From the NCBI GenBank assembly GCA_005502805.1, contig SCMY01000012.1:1-64000 (forward strand): a stretch of 64,000 bases of DNA. Direction: 5' to 3'. Origin of the DNA: Rhizobiales bacterium 2SD. GTDB lineage: Bacteria; Pseudomonadota; Alphaproteobacteria; Rhizobiales; Beijerinckiaceae. The position numbers and the translations under genes are program-made. Each line of letters starts with the position of its first letter. Positions within the stretch are counted from its first letter, which is position 1. Shown here in pieces: positions 27,092 through 35,675 of this stretch. The notes under the pieces are model-generated. The model saw nothing but the letters and a program-made list of their open reading frames with translations. It was not told the DNA's origin and searched no databases.

Positions 27092-27549
27092 TGAAGCCTC
27101 TGACCGCAGGCGTGACCAAGGCCAATGAAGGGATCGACGCGATCTCCTGGAACATCCTCGGCCAGACCTATGTGCCGAAGATGCTGAGCGAAGACAGCTT
27201 CTCCTGGCACGCCACCTTCCCGCCTGGCACCTTCGTGCCGCCGCATATCCACCCGACGCAGGACGAGTTCATCTACATGCTCGAGGGAAGGCTCGACCTC
27301 GTGCTCGACGGCCAGGAATCGCATGCTTTGCCCGGCGACCTGATCAAGCTGCCGCGCAACATCCCGCACGGCCTGTTCAACAAGAGCGAGGCGCCGGTGA
27401 AATGCCTGTTCTGGGTCGCGCCCACGGGGCGGCTCTACGACCTGTTCTGGGCGATCCATTCGATGAAGGAGCAGAATCCGGCCGAGGTCGTCGCGCTCTC
27501 GGCCCGCTACGAGATCGACTTCCTGCCGCCTCCCCCCGAGGGCGCTTAA
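27088..27549 (+). CDS. Cupin-domain protein linked to eutBC
   Basis: A 153-residue single-domain cupin. Motif 1 is PPHIHPTQDEFIYMLEG (two histidines and a glutamate as metal ligands) and motif 2 is GDLIKLPRNIPHGLFN. It starts in the stop codon of eutC, so it is probably made with the lyase. Cupins of this type can be small dioxygenases, isomerases or ligand sensors. Classical eut operons contain EutQ, also a cupin fold, but I see no specific EutQ signature, so no function is assigned. Its stop codon overlaps that of the convergent secreted-protein gene. Confidence 0.8.
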   Translation: MMKPLTAGVTKANEGIDAISWNILGQTYVPKMLSEDSFSWHATFPPGTFVPPHIHPTQDEFIYMLEGRLDLVLDGQESHALPGDLIKLPRNIPHGLFNKSEAPVKCLFWVAPTGRLYDLFWAIHSMKEQNPAEVVALSARYEIDFLPPPPEGA

Positions 27550-27914
27550 CGTCGGCGCCGGCAGAGCTGCGACTCCGCCTTCGTGGCGGGGCGCACGATC
27601 CCGCTCGCGACGAGCCTGGCCGACGGTCCTTCCTCCAGGGCCCCGGCCAGCACGGTCGTGCCTTCGTAGAGCGCGCTCCCCTGGCCGCTCCTCCCGACCA
27701 ACAGCTGCCGACGCTGTGCCTCGGTGAGCCTGGAGAGATCGGGCTCGGTCTTGGCGAGACGCCGCCCCGACGGCAGCAGCACCGTATCCCGCGAGGGACA
27801 TGGCGGCCTGAAACAGCGAAGCCCGTTGTCGCAGGTGACGAACTCGACTTCCGCAGCCTGTGCTATCGGGGCGAACAGCCCGATCAACAGCAAGGCGATG
27901 GCTGGCGTCTTCAT
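27546..27914 (-). CDS. Secreted hypothetical protein with a Cys-rich N-terminus
   Basis: A 122-residue protein with a clear signal peptide (MKTPAIALLLIGLFAPIAQAA). The mature start FVTCDNGLRCFRPPCPSRD has three closely spaced cysteines, and a fourth lies near the C-terminus in SQLCRRRR, so two disulfides are possible. The rest is soluble and basic at the end. I do not recognise a named family. It is convergent with the cupin gene, with a 4-bp stop overlap. Confidence 0.6.
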   Translation of the reverse strand: MKTPAIALLLIGLFAPIAQAAEVEFVTCDNGLRCFRPPCPSRDTVLLPSGRRLAKTEPDLSRLTEAQRRQLLVGRSGQGSALYEGTTVLAGALEEGPSARLVASGIVRPATKAESQLCRRRR

Positions 27915-28114
27915 CGCGGCCTCTTTCTCGACGCGTCGACCTGAGAGGCCAGATCATAGCGCTGCAAACCATGTCAGACGTCCGTTGAATGGACGAGGCG
28001 CCTCCTCGCAACGTCGCGGTTGCCGGCGCGATTAAGGTTAAGGAAGACTTACTGCTGCAACCAGCAGCATTAGCGGGCATTGTCGCAACCTGAGCTTGAA
28101 CAAGGGTCAGGCCC

Positions 28115-28495
28115 ATGCCCGCCGCAACCAGCGTCCCAGAACGCCGCCGCGCAGTCCGCACCCGGACCCTGATCGGCGGCAAGGTCATCTTCAACCAGCG
28201 TCAGTCGACGCTGGACTGTACGGTCCGGAATCTGTCGGAAGACGGGGCGCTGCTGGTTTTCCCGGACAGCGTCGCCCTTCCCGAGCTGTTCGAGCTCTAC
28301 TTTCCGCTCAAGCGGGAGAGCCGGATGGCGCGCAGCCGCTGGCGTGACAGCGAACGCATCGGTGTCTCCTTCGCCACAGCCGCAAAGCAGGATGATGCTC
28401 CTGTTCCGCTCGATCTGGTGCGGCGGCTGCGTCAGCTCGAACAGGAAAACGCCACGCTGAAGGCGCGCATCGTCGAGCTGACGGAAGGCGCCTGA
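28115..28495 (+). CDS. PilZ-domain protein
   Basis: A 126-residue protein. The N-terminal ERRRAVRTRT resembles the RxxxR motif, and NLSEDGALLVF fits the D/NxSxxG motif that contacts cyclic di-GMP. SRWRDSERIGVSF closes the barrel. The last 30 residues (LVRRLRQLEQENATLKARIVEL) form a short coiled coil. It may report cyclic di-GMP to a partner, although many alphaproteobacterial single-domain PilZ proteins of this kind have not been shown to bind it. Transcribed alone or with the following phosphodiesterase gene, 61 bp away. Confidence 0.8.
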   Translation: MPAATSVPERRRAVRTRTLIGGKVIFNQRQSTLDCTVRNLSEDGALLVFPDSVALPELFELYFPLKRESRMARSRWRDSERIGVSFATAAKQDDAPVPLDLVRRLRQLEQENATLKARIVELTEGA

Positions 28496-28556
28496 TTTCC
28501 GGCTGAATTTCGCCCGCTTGCAGCGCCGACATCGCCCCCGTTTCGAGGGGATGGCG

Positions 28557-29537
28557 ATGAAACGATTCTGGCTCCGCGTCCTGCTGGCGATCGGCGCGGT
28601 CGTTGCCGTCGCCTTCATCCAGAACACCAGCCTGCTCGCCCCTGCTTCCAGCGCACGGCCGATCCTGCTGGCTCATCGCGGCCTGGCGCAGACTTATCCG
28701 GCCACGGGCGTCACGAACACGACCTGCACCGCGAGCCGCATCAACCCGCCGGAGCACCCCTATCTGGAGAACACTCTCGCTTCGATGGACGCTGCCTTCG
28801 CCGCCGGCGCTGACATCGTCGAATTCGACGTGCATCCGACGACGGATGGTCATTTCGCGGTGTTTCACGACTGGACGCTCGATTGCCGCACGAACGGCAG
28901 CGGCGTCACCCGCGAAAAGACTCTGGCGGAGCTCAAGGCGCTCGATATTGGCTATGGCTACACGGCGGACGGCGGCAAGACTTATCCGTTCCGCGGCAAG
29001 GGCATCGGCCTGATGCCCACCCTCGACGAGGTGCTGGCGCGCTTTCCCGAGCGCCGCTTCCTCATCCACATCAAGAGCAACGAAGCGCGCGAAGGCGAAG
29101 CGCTGGCCGAGCGCCTCCTGCGCCTGCCCGCCTCCCGGCTCGAACGCCTGATGGCCTATGGCGGCGCGGCGCCGATCGAAGCCTTGCGCGCCCGCATCCC
29201 CGCCCTTCTGACGATGTCCACCGCAGCCGAGAAGCGCTGCCTGCTGCATTACCTCGCCATGGGCTGGACCGGGCTGGTGCCGGCGTCCTGCGAGCGGCAG
29301 CTCCTCCTGCTGCCATCCAATTACGCGCGATGGCTCTGGGGCTGGCCGGCTCGGTTCAGCGCGCGAATGCGGGCCGCCGGAAGCGAGGTCATCGTCGCCG
29401 GTGCGCTCGTCGACGGCGAGGCGTCGAGCGGCATCGACCATGCCGACCAGCTCAAGGCGCTGACGCGCCCCATCCCCGACATCTGGACCAACCGGATCGA
29501 CCGAATCGCGCCCCTCGTGCAGGCCGAGCAGCGCTGA
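28557..29537 (+). CDS. Glycerophosphodiester phosphodiesterase-family protein
   Basis: A 326-residue membrane-anchored or exported GDPD-fold protein. An N-terminal hydrophobic segment (FWLRVLLAIGAVVAVAFI) is followed by the catalytic ILLAHRGLAQTYP, LENTLASMDAAFAAGADIVEFDVHPTTDGHFAVFHD and KSNE motifs. These hold the two histidines and the Glu/Asp metal ligands of the family. Such enzymes split glycerophosphodiesters to glycerol 3-phosphate and an alcohol. The start at 28557 fits a GAGGGG ribosome site 6 bp upstream; 28551 would be too close to it. An insertion with two cysteines follows the first His motif. Confidence 0.85.
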   Translation: MKRFWLRVLLAIGAVVAVAFIQNTSLLAPASSARPILLAHRGLAQTYPATGVTNTTCTASRINPPEHPYLENTLASMDAAFAAGADIVEFDVHPTTDGHFAVFHDWTLDCRTNGSGVTREKTLAELKALDIGYGYTADGGKTYPFRGKGIGLMPTLDEVLARFPERRFLIHIKSNEAREGEALAERLLRLPASRLERLMAYGGAAPIEALRARIPALLTMSTAAEKRCLLHYLAMGWTGLVPASCERQLLLLPSNYARWLWGWPARFSARMRAAGSEVIVAGALVDGEASSGIDHADQLKALTRPIPDIWTNRIDRIAPLVQAEQR

Positions 29538-29543
29538 GGAGAC

Positions 29544-30785
29544 TTAACGCCTGGCCAATTGCGCCGCCGAGAAGCCGGCCTTGCCGGCATAGGCGTTCAC
29601 GATCTGCTCGCGCTTGCCATAGGGCAGGACGCGCTCGACATCGTCGAAGCCGTTGGGCGCCAGCGCCTCGACGGCGTCGATGACGCGCTCCGGTCCGCCG
29701 GCGCGATTCATCGCGACGATCTCGGCCGTCGCCGGCAGGCGCTGCGCCTCATAGGCGGCAAGCGCATGGCGCGAATGCTCGGCCTTGACCAGGAGGTCGG
29801 CGAGGCAGCGGGCGTCGAGGATCGCCTGCGAGGCGCCGTTGGAGCCGACCGGATACATCGGATGGGCGGCATCGCCGAGCAGCGTCACCCGGCCATGTGT
29901 CCAGCGCGGCAGCGGATCGCGGTCGCACATCGGGTATTCCCAGAAGGTGCCGCTCGCCTGGATCAGAGCGAGAATGTCGACCCCGGGCACGGTGAAGCGC
30001 TTGGCAAAGGGCAGCACATCCTCGAGTCGGCCGGCCTTGGACCAGGCTTCCTTCGGCGGCGGCTTGGCAGGGTCGCCGGTGCGCACATTGACGACCCAGT
30101 TGGTCAGTCGTGTGCCCGGCTTCTTGCCCTCCGCGATCGGGTAGAGCACCAGCTTGCCGGCCATGCCGCCGGCGATGATCATGCTCTCCCCGTCGAGGAA
30201 AGCCGGCCAGTCGCAGGCGCCGCGCCACATCTGGACGCCGTTCCAACGCGGCCCGCCCTGGTTTGGGAAATAGTGCGCGCGCACCGTCGAATGAATGCCG
30301 TCGGCGCCGATCAGGATATCGGCGCGCGCGGTCTCACCGCCCTCGCCCAATCTGGCGTCGGCGAAATGCGCGGTGACGCCGCCCTCGTCCTGCAGGAAGC
30401 CCTGCAGGCGGCGGCCGGTGCGGATCGCATCCGGCCCGAGCCGCGCGATCACGGCATCGCGAATCACGCCCTGCAGCCGGCCGCGGTGGATCGAGAACTG
30501 CGGCACGGCAGCGCCCGCGTGCAGGCCGCGCAGCTCGCGCCAGACGGTCTGGCCGAAGCGGTTCATGTAGATCAATTCGCGCGTGCGGATCGCAACCGCG
30601 TCCAGCGCCGGCAGCAGACCCAGCTCCGCCAGCTCGCGGATCGCATGCGGCAGCGTATTGATGCCGACGCCGACCTCGCGGATCTCGCTCGCCTGCTCGT
30701 AGACGGTCGCGGCGATGCCGCGTGCGTGCAACATCAGGGCCAGTGACAAGCCCCCGATGCCGCCGCCGATGATGATGGCCTTCAT
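29544..30785 (-). CDS. FAD-dependent monooxygenase (aromatic hydroxylase type)
   Basis: A 413-residue class A flavoprotein monooxygenase. The N-terminal dinucleotide fold is MKAIIIGGGIGGLSLALMLHARG. The DG motif is LIGADGIHSTVR, and the FAD-ribityl motif is VTLLGDAAHPMYPVGSNGASQ. These enzymes hydroxylate aromatic rings with NAD(P)H and oxygen; relatives include salicylate and 3-hydroxybenzoate hydroxylases and PhzS-like enzymes. The substrate cannot be fixed. A strong AAGCTT-centred palindrome 21 bp before the start points to control by a dimeric regulator. It is convergent with the phosphodiesterase gene. Confidence 0.85.
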   Translation of the reverse strand: MKAIIIGGGIGGLSLALMLHARGIAATVYEQASEIREVGVGINTLPHAIRELAELGLLPALDAVAIRTRELIYMNRFGQTVWRELRGLHAGAAVPQFSIHRGRLQGVIRDAVIARLGPDAIRTGRRLQGFLQDEGGVTAHFADARLGEGGETARADILIGADGIHSTVRAHYFPNQGGPRWNGVQMWRGACDWPAFLDGESMIIAGGMAGKLVLYPIAEGKKPGTRLTNWVVNVRTGDPAKPPPKEAWSKAGRLEDVLPFAKRFTVPGVDILALIQASGTFWEYPMCDRDPLPRWTHGRVTLLGDAAHPMYPVGSNGASQAILDARCLADLLVKAEHSRHALAAYEAQRLPATAEIVAMNRAGGPERVIDAVEALAPNGFDDVERVLPYGKREQIVNAYAGKAGFSAAQLARR

Positions 30786-30805
30786 GCCGCGTTCCGCTCC
30801 CCTGA

Positions 30806-30827
30806 ATTATTTCAAGCTTCAAATAAT
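30806..30827. promoter_or_regulatory. Palindromic operator before the flavin monooxygenase gene
   Basis: A 22-bp near-perfect palindrome: AAGCTT core with left arm ATTATTTC and right arm CAAATAAT (7 of 8 arm positions pair). It is AT-rich in a GC-rich genome and lies 21 bp upstream of the start codon. The layout is typical of MarR-family operators of aromatic-degradation genes. No MarR gene is in the window. Confidence 0.6.
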
Positions 30828-31065
30828 CTGAGGCATTTTGTCAATCGCTCCACAAAGCTGGTGAAAACCGCCCCAATTTCGCGGCTTTTGACAGGAACGA
30901 AGCCGATTGCTGTGCGTATGTACGGCCGATGCCGTCGTGTTTCGACGGCAGGCATGTCAAAGGGCGAATTCGTGCGCGAGAGCGCGTCGATTCGCCGCGA
31001 CGCGCCGGACCCGCTGGGGTTCGGCGCGGCGTCAATTTAAGCATCATTGGTCTCAGGAGGTTTTC

Positions 31066-31338
31066 ATGACCAAGAACGAACTGATCGCCGCGATCGCGGA
31101 CGAGACGGGCAAGACCAAGGCCGACGTTTCGGCCATCCTCGGCTCGCTCGCCGGTGTTGTCGCCAAGACGCTGAAGTCCGGCGGCGACGTCACGCTCGGC
31201 GGCATCGGCAAGCTCGCCGCCGCCAAGCGCGAAGCCCGCGAGGCCCGCAACCCGTCGACCGGCGCGACCATCAAGGTCCCGGCCAAGACGGTCGTGAAGT
31301 TCAAGGTCACCAAGGATCTGGCTGACGCCGTCGCCTGA
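31066..31338 (+). CDS. hup: DNA-binding protein HU
   Basis: A 90-residue histone-like protein. It starts MTKNELIAAIADETGKTKADV, has the TLGGIGKL turn, and carries the DNA-arm motif ARNPSTGATIKVPAKTVVKFK. HU bends DNA and shapes the nucleoid as a dimer. A strong AGGAGG lies 6 bp before the ATG. The long AT-poor leader of about 280 bp from the divergent monooxygenase gene probably holds its promoter. Confidence 0.95.
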   Translation: MTKNELIAAIADETGKTKADVSAILGSLAGVVAKTLKSGGDVTLGGIGKLAAAKREAREARNPSTGATIKVPAKTVVKFKVTKDLADAVA

Positions 31339-31343
31339 GCCTT

Positions 31344-31376
31344 GTCGGACAGCGGCGGCCCAGAGCCGGGTCCGAC
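31344..31376 (+). terminator. Possible terminator hairpin after hup
   Basis: GTCGGAC and GTCCGAC pair across a GC-rich 19-nt interior that can itself fold (CGGC/GCCG). It starts 5 bp after the hup stop. There is no T-tract, so this is a weak call. Confidence 0.35.
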
Positions 31377-31457
31377 CAGCCTGCCTTGCAGCTTGATCGG
31401 CACCGGCCCTAGGCCGCCGCAGCTTGACCTAAGAGCGTTGCTGGCCACAGTAGCGCG

Positions 31458-32633
31458 ATGTTCCTCCGCCTCTTCACCGATCTGCGCGCCGCCAAGGTCC
31501 CGGTGACCCTGCGCGAATATCTGGCGCTACTCGAAGGCGTCGAGGCCGAGCTCGCCGAGTATCGCGTCGACGAGTTCTATTATCTCGCCCGCGCCTGCCT
31601 GGTGAAGGACGAGCGCCATCTCGACCGCTTCGACCGCGTCTTCGCCGAAGTCTTCAAGGGCGTCGAGACGCTGGGCGAAGCCTTCGAGCAGGTCGGCATC
31701 CCCGAAGAATGGCTGCGCAAGCTCGCCGAGAAATTCCTCACCGACGAAGAGAAGGCCCAGATCGAGGCGCTCGGCTGGGAGAAGCTGCTGGAGACGCTGA
31801 AAGAGCGCCTCGCCGAGCAGAAGGGCCGCCATCAGGGCGGCTCGAAATGGATCGGCACCGCCGGCACCTCGCCCTATGGCGCCTATGGCTACAATCCCGA
31901 GGGCGTGCGCATCGGCCAGGACAAGAACCGCAATTTCCGGGCGGTGAAGGTCTGGGACAAGCGCGAATTCAAGGATTTCGACGACACGCGCGAGCTCGGC
32001 GTCCGCAACTTGCGGATCGCGCTGCGCCGCCTGCGCAAGTTCGCCCGCACCGGCGCGGTCGAGGAGCTCGACCTCGACCAGACAATCACCGAGACCGCCA
32101 AGCACGGCTATCTCGACGTCAAGCTCCGGCCCGAGCGGCACAACGCCGTCAAGGTCCTGCTCTTCCTCGATGTCGGCGGCTCGATGGACTGGCATATCGA
32201 ACTGGCCGAGGAGCTGTTCTCGGCGGCCCGGGCCGAGTTCAAGCATTTCGAGCACTTTTACTTCCACAACTGCCCCTATGAGCGGGTCTGGAAGGAAAAT
32301 CGGCGCCGCCACGATCAGGTGATCCCGACCTTCGAGGTGCTGCGCACCTATCCGGCCGACTACCGCCTCGTCTTCGTCGGCGATGCCTCGATGAGCCCCT
32401 ATGAGATCGCCATGCCGGGCGGCTCGGTCGAGCACTGGAACGAGGAGGCCGGCGAGGTCTGGATGCGACGGCTGACCGAGCGCTTCCAAAAATCGGTCTG
32501 GCTCAATCCCGTGCAGCAGCATCTGTGGGGCTATACCCAGTCGATCCGTCAGATCGGAGGGCTGATGGGCGGGCGGATGTTCCCGCTGACGCTCGACGGC
32601 CTGGATGGAGCGATGAAGGCGCTGACGCGGTAA
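31458..32633 (+). CDS. VWA-domain protein, CoxE family
   Basis: A 391-residue cytoplasmic protein. The N-terminus (MFLRLFTDLRAAKVPVTLREYLALLEG; VDEFYYLARACLVKDERHLDRFDRVF) is the family's helical domain. The C-terminal half is a von Willebrand A fold with the metal site LFLDVGGSMDWH, a DxGxS variant of the usual DxSxS. CoxE-like proteins work with a MoxR-type AAA+ ATPase to mature or remodel metalloenzymes. The usual ATPase partner gene is not next to it here. Convergent with the NTF2-like gene, 3 bp apart. Confidence 0.85.
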   Translation: MFLRLFTDLRAAKVPVTLREYLALLEGVEAELAEYRVDEFYYLARACLVKDERHLDRFDRVFAEVFKGVETLGEAFEQVGIPEEWLRKLAEKFLTDEEKAQIEALGWEKLLETLKERLAEQKGRHQGGSKWIGTAGTSPYGAYGYNPEGVRIGQDKNRNFRAVKVWDKREFKDFDDTRELGVRNLRIALRRLRKFARTGAVEELDLDQTITETAKHGYLDVKLRPERHNAVKVLLFLDVGGSMDWHIELAEELFSAARAEFKHFEHFYFHNCPYERVWKENRRRHDQVIPTFEVLRTYPADYRLVFVGDASMSPYEIAMPGGSVEHWNEEAGEVWMRRLTERFQKSVWLNPVQQHLWGYTQSIRQIGGLMGGRMFPLTLDGLDGAMKALTR

Positions 32634-32636
32634 CGC

Positions 32637-33044
32637 CTAGGCACTTCGGTCCGTGGGCGTGCCCTGGTGGAAAACCATCTGCCAGCGCTCGTCACGCCAT
32701 GCCCAGATCGAACTCCGGAGCGAATGCGTCGCGCCGCTCGCTTCATGTCGGGTCGATCGGTAGGTGAGCAAGACCGCGCCTTCAGCCAGCTCGTTCGCGT
32801 GGAAATGCGAAGCCGCCCGCTCGGCTGCTTCGGGGCCTCCGGCTTCGCCGACAAGCGCCTCGATGGTTTGCCGCTTGTCATAGACACGGCCGGAGCGGCC
32901 GAACTCGATGAAGTCGTCAGCCAACAGGTCCGCGAGCTTTTCCGGCGACGACCGTACCGCGGGCGCCAGCAACTCCTCTTCGAGGCGCCGCAGAACGGAA
33001 AGCAAGGCTTCCGCACCCGGCCTCTGCGAGCTTCCACCGGCCAT
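32637..33044 (-). CDS. NTF2-like / DUF4440 small protein
   Basis: A 135-residue protein of the cone-shaped NTF2/SnoaL fold, with LLADDFIEFGRSGRVYDKRQTI and RSSIWAWRDERWQMVFHQGTP as the clearest family stretches. Such proteins serve as small enzymes or ligand-binding modules, and nothing here fixes a substrate. The ATG at 33044 is chosen because GGAG lies 5 bp upstream; an in-frame upstream start at 33077 would add 11 residues. Confidence 0.75.
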   Translation of the reverse strand: MAGGSSQRPGAEALLSVLRRLEEELLAPAVRSSPEKLADLLADDFIEFGRSGRVYDKRQTIEALVGEAGGPEAAERAASHFHANELAEGAVLLTYRSTRHEASGATHSLRSSIWAWRDERWQMVFHQGTPTDRSA

Positions 33045-33106
33045 GCCATCTCCAACGCCCAGTGAGAACCGAGACAAGATCGCGAGCAGCCGCTAGAGGC
33101 TGCATC

Positions 33107-33703
33107 ATGGACAATCTCGACGACACTACCCTGCCCTTCTGGCGCCAGCGACCGAAGCCGATCGGCTTCGAGATCGCCTATCGACTGAAGGGCGACGTGC
33201 TGGAGATCGATTCGACCCGCAAGGTCGATCAGGTCAGGCTCGCCGCCGTCGAGCAGGTGCGCTTCATCTATGCGCCGAGCAATGTCTCCTCGAAAGGCTT
33301 CCGGACCCAGCTGCGGCTGAGCGACGGCAAAAGCATTACGTTCGGCAATCTGTCCTGGCGCTCGCTCACCGACATCGAGCGCGACGACGCGCGCTACCAC
33401 GCCTTCGTCACGGCGCTGTCCGCTGCGATCGTGCGCGCCAATCCGAAAGCCCGCTTCCTCGCCGGCAAGCCCTATCTGCTCTGGCTGGCGCTGACGCTCG
33501 CCGGCGGCGGCGCCATGGTGATGCTGACCTTCTTCAGCCTGCGCGCCCTTCAGCAAGGCGCGACAGCCGCCGCGGGACTCGGCCTCGTGCTCGCGGCCGC
33601 CTCGTTCTGGCAGGTCTGGCCGATGATCAAGCTCAACCGGCCGCGGGATCTCGCAACCGGCGAGGTTCCCGACGACCTCGTGCCCGGCCGGCAGACGGCC
33701 TAG
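33107..33703 (+). CDS. Hypothetical membrane protein
   Basis: A 198-residue protein. The first 110 residues are soluble and look like a small beta-rich domain (PH-like by eye: IAYRLKGDVLEIDSTRKVDQVRL). Two membrane helices follow (LLWLALTLAGGGAMVMLTFF and GLGLVLAAASFWQVWPMI). It is conserved-looking but I do not recognise a named family. It is divergent from the NTF2-like gene and convergent with the Usp gene, 3 bp away. Confidence 0.65.
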   Translation: MDNLDDTTLPFWRQRPKPIGFEIAYRLKGDVLEIDSTRKVDQVRLAAVEQVRFIYAPSNVSSKGFRTQLRLSDGKSITFGNLSWRSLTDIERDDARYHAFVTALSAAIVRANPKARFLAGKPYLLWLALTLAGGGAMVMLTFFSLRALQQGATAAAGLGLVLAAASFWQVWPMIKLNRPRDLATGEVPDDLVPGRQTA

Positions 33704-33706
33704 TCG

Positions 33707-34129
33707 CTACCGAACGACCAGCACCGAGCACTTCGCCCGGCGCACGATGGTCGAGGCGTTCGAGCCGATCACATAGGCCAGCATGCCGGGCTCGTGCGAG
33801 CCGATGACGATCAGGTCGGCGCCACTGGCGTCAGCCTCGGCCAGCACCTCGCCATGGACCGAGCCGACCAGAACCTTGGCCGAGACGCGCTCGGCCGGCA
33901 GGTTCACCTTCGCGGCGATCTCGGCGAGCTTGGCTTCCGACTCGGACTGCTGGCCGGCATCGAAGTCCGCCGGCACGAATTCCATATAGGTGATCGGCAC
34001 CAGCGAGCGGACGTAGACCAGCCGGATCGACCCGTCCGACTGGTTGGCAAAGCCTTCGGCGGCCGCAATCGCGGGGCCTGCCAGCTCGGCCTCGGCGAGA
34101 TCGACCGGTACCAGAATCGATTTGTACAT
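33707..34129 (-). CDS. Universal stress protein (UspA family)
   Basis: A 140-residue single Usp domain. It opens MYKSILVPVDLAEAELAGPAI and ends with the nucleotide-binding region IGSHEPGMLAYVIGSNASTIVRRAKCSVLVVR, a G-2X-G-like site as in ATP-binding Usp proteins. The ribosome site GGAGGAGG precedes the ATG. The 290-bp gap to the divergent MFS gene holds no gene I can support. Confidence 0.9.
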   Translation of the reverse strand: MYKSILVPVDLAEAELAGPAIAAAEGFANQSDGSIRLVYVRSLVPITYMEFVPADFDAGQQSESEAKLAEIAAKVNLPAERVSAKVLVGSVHGEVLAEADASGADLIVIGSHEPGMLAYVIGSNASTIVRRAKCSVLVVR

Positions 34130-34420
34130 CGCATCCTCCTCCGGCGTGGCCCGCCCGGCCGCAGATGGTCGAACGATCGGGACCGACGCCTACACACTAT
34201 GTCGGAGCCAATCGCCCCAAGGGAAGAGCGTCGCGTCGTCGCGAGCCAAATCGGCTTTCCGATGACACAATCATCGCCGGCCAGCGCATGGCAGTCCTTG
34301 CGATCGATCAATCCGGCGGGCGCATGCCTGCCAGAAGGCGATGGAATTTGACGGCGGGCGCAAGGAACCCGACAGTCCGCCGCCGCACTTTGCGCCAGGC
34401 GCTGTTTTCCGGTGGATATG

Positions 34421-35656
34421 ATGAGCGAAGCCGCCTCTCCCGCCCCGCGCAAGGGCCTCTTCGCCTCGCCGGCCACCTTTCTGATGGTGCTCGCCTTCCT
34501 CAACTGGCTCGGCTACGCCAGCTGGAGCGCGCTGCTCAACAATTTCGCCAAGGAGGCGGCCGGCTTCACCGGGCAGGATATCGGCATTCTGCAATCGGTC
34601 CGCGAGATTCCCGGCTTCCTGGCCTTCACCGCCATCATCCTGTTCTGGATCATGCGCGAGCAGGTGCTGGCCTATCTCAGCCTGCTGACGCTCGGGCTCG
34701 GCGTGGCGCTTACCGGCTATTTCCCGAGCCTCGGCGGCCTGCTGCTGACGACGATGATCATGTCGCTCGGCTTCCACTATTACGAGACGGCACAGCAATC
34801 GCTGCAATTGCAGCTGCTGCCGAAATCGGAGGCGCCGCGGCTGCTCGGCAAGATCGCCGGCGCCTCGGCTGTGGCGCAGCTCATCGCCTTCGGCTCGATC
34901 GCGTTGATCTGGCGCCTCTGGCAGCCGAGCTACAGCCACATCTTCCTCGGCGCAGGGCTCGTCACCATGGCGCTGACGGCGGCGGCGATGCTGCTCTTCC
35001 CGCGCTTCCAGGGTACGGTCGCGCAGAACAAGGGCTTCGTGCTGCGCAAGCGCTACTGGCTCTATTATGCACTGACTTTCATGTCCGGCGCGCGCCGGCA
35101 GATCTTCATGGCCTTCGGCGGCTTCCTGCTGGTCGAGCGCTTCGGCTACGACGTCACTGCCACCGCGTCGCTGCTGCTGGTGACCTACGGCATCAACATG
35201 TTCGCTGGCCCCCTGCTCGGCCACCTCGTCGGCAAGGTCGGCGAACGCGCGACGATCCAGCTCGAGAACATCTCGCTGATCGCCGTATTCGTCGGCTATG
35301 CGCTCGCCAGCCATGGCCAGTTCGGGACGGCGGGTGGGCTCGTCGCCGGCGCGCTCTTCGTCATCGACGGCGTGTTCTTCACGCTGGTCCTGGCGCAGCG
35401 CACCTATTTCCAGAAGATCGCCGATCCCGCCGACATCGCGCCGACCTCGGCAGTGGCCTTCACCATCAACCACATTGCCGCGGTGTTCCTGCCGGTCACC
35501 TTCGGCCTGATCTGGCTGCGCGACCCGGCGCTCGTCTTCTATATCGGCGCTGCGGTGGCGAGCGTGTCGCTCAGCCTGTCATTGCTGGTCCCACGCCACC
35601 CGGCACCCGGTCACGAGACAACGCTGATCGCGCCGGCGGCTGCCGCGGCGGAATGA
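34421..35656 (+). CDS. Major facilitator superfamily transporter
   Basis: A 411-residue transporter with about twelve membrane helices. It begins with a short soluble arm and LFASPATFLMVLAFLNWLGYASWSALLNNF. No substrate signature is evident. Starts at GTG 34412, ATG 34418 and ATG 34421 are possible; 34421 is chosen for its 5-bp distance from GGTGG. It is convergent with the ferredoxin gene. Confidence 0.75.
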   Translation: MSEAASPAPRKGLFASPATFLMVLAFLNWLGYASWSALLNNFAKEAAGFTGQDIGILQSVREIPGFLAFTAIILFWIMREQVLAYLSLLTLGLGVALTGYFPSLGGLLLTTMIMSLGFHYYETAQQSLQLQLLPKSEAPRLLGKIAGASAVAQLIAFGSIALIWRLWQPSYSHIFLGAGLVTMALTAAAMLLFPRFQGTVAQNKGFVLRKRYWLYYALTFMSGARRQIFMAFGGFLLVERFGYDVTATASLLLVTYGINMFAGPLLGHLVGKVGERATIQLENISLIAVFVGYALASHGQFGTAGGLVAGALFVIDGVFFTLVLAQRTYFQKIADPADIAPTSAVAFTINHIAAVFLPVTFGLIWLRDPALVFYIGAAVASVSLSLSLLVPRHPAPGHETTLIAPAAAAAE

Positions 35657-35675
35657 AGATCGAACTGGTGGAAGC

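Noticed and set aside
28040-28080. TTAAGGTTAAGG before the PilZ gene as a CtrA box
   Set aside because: CtrA sites need TTAA-N7-TTAA; here the half-sites are only 2 bp apart.
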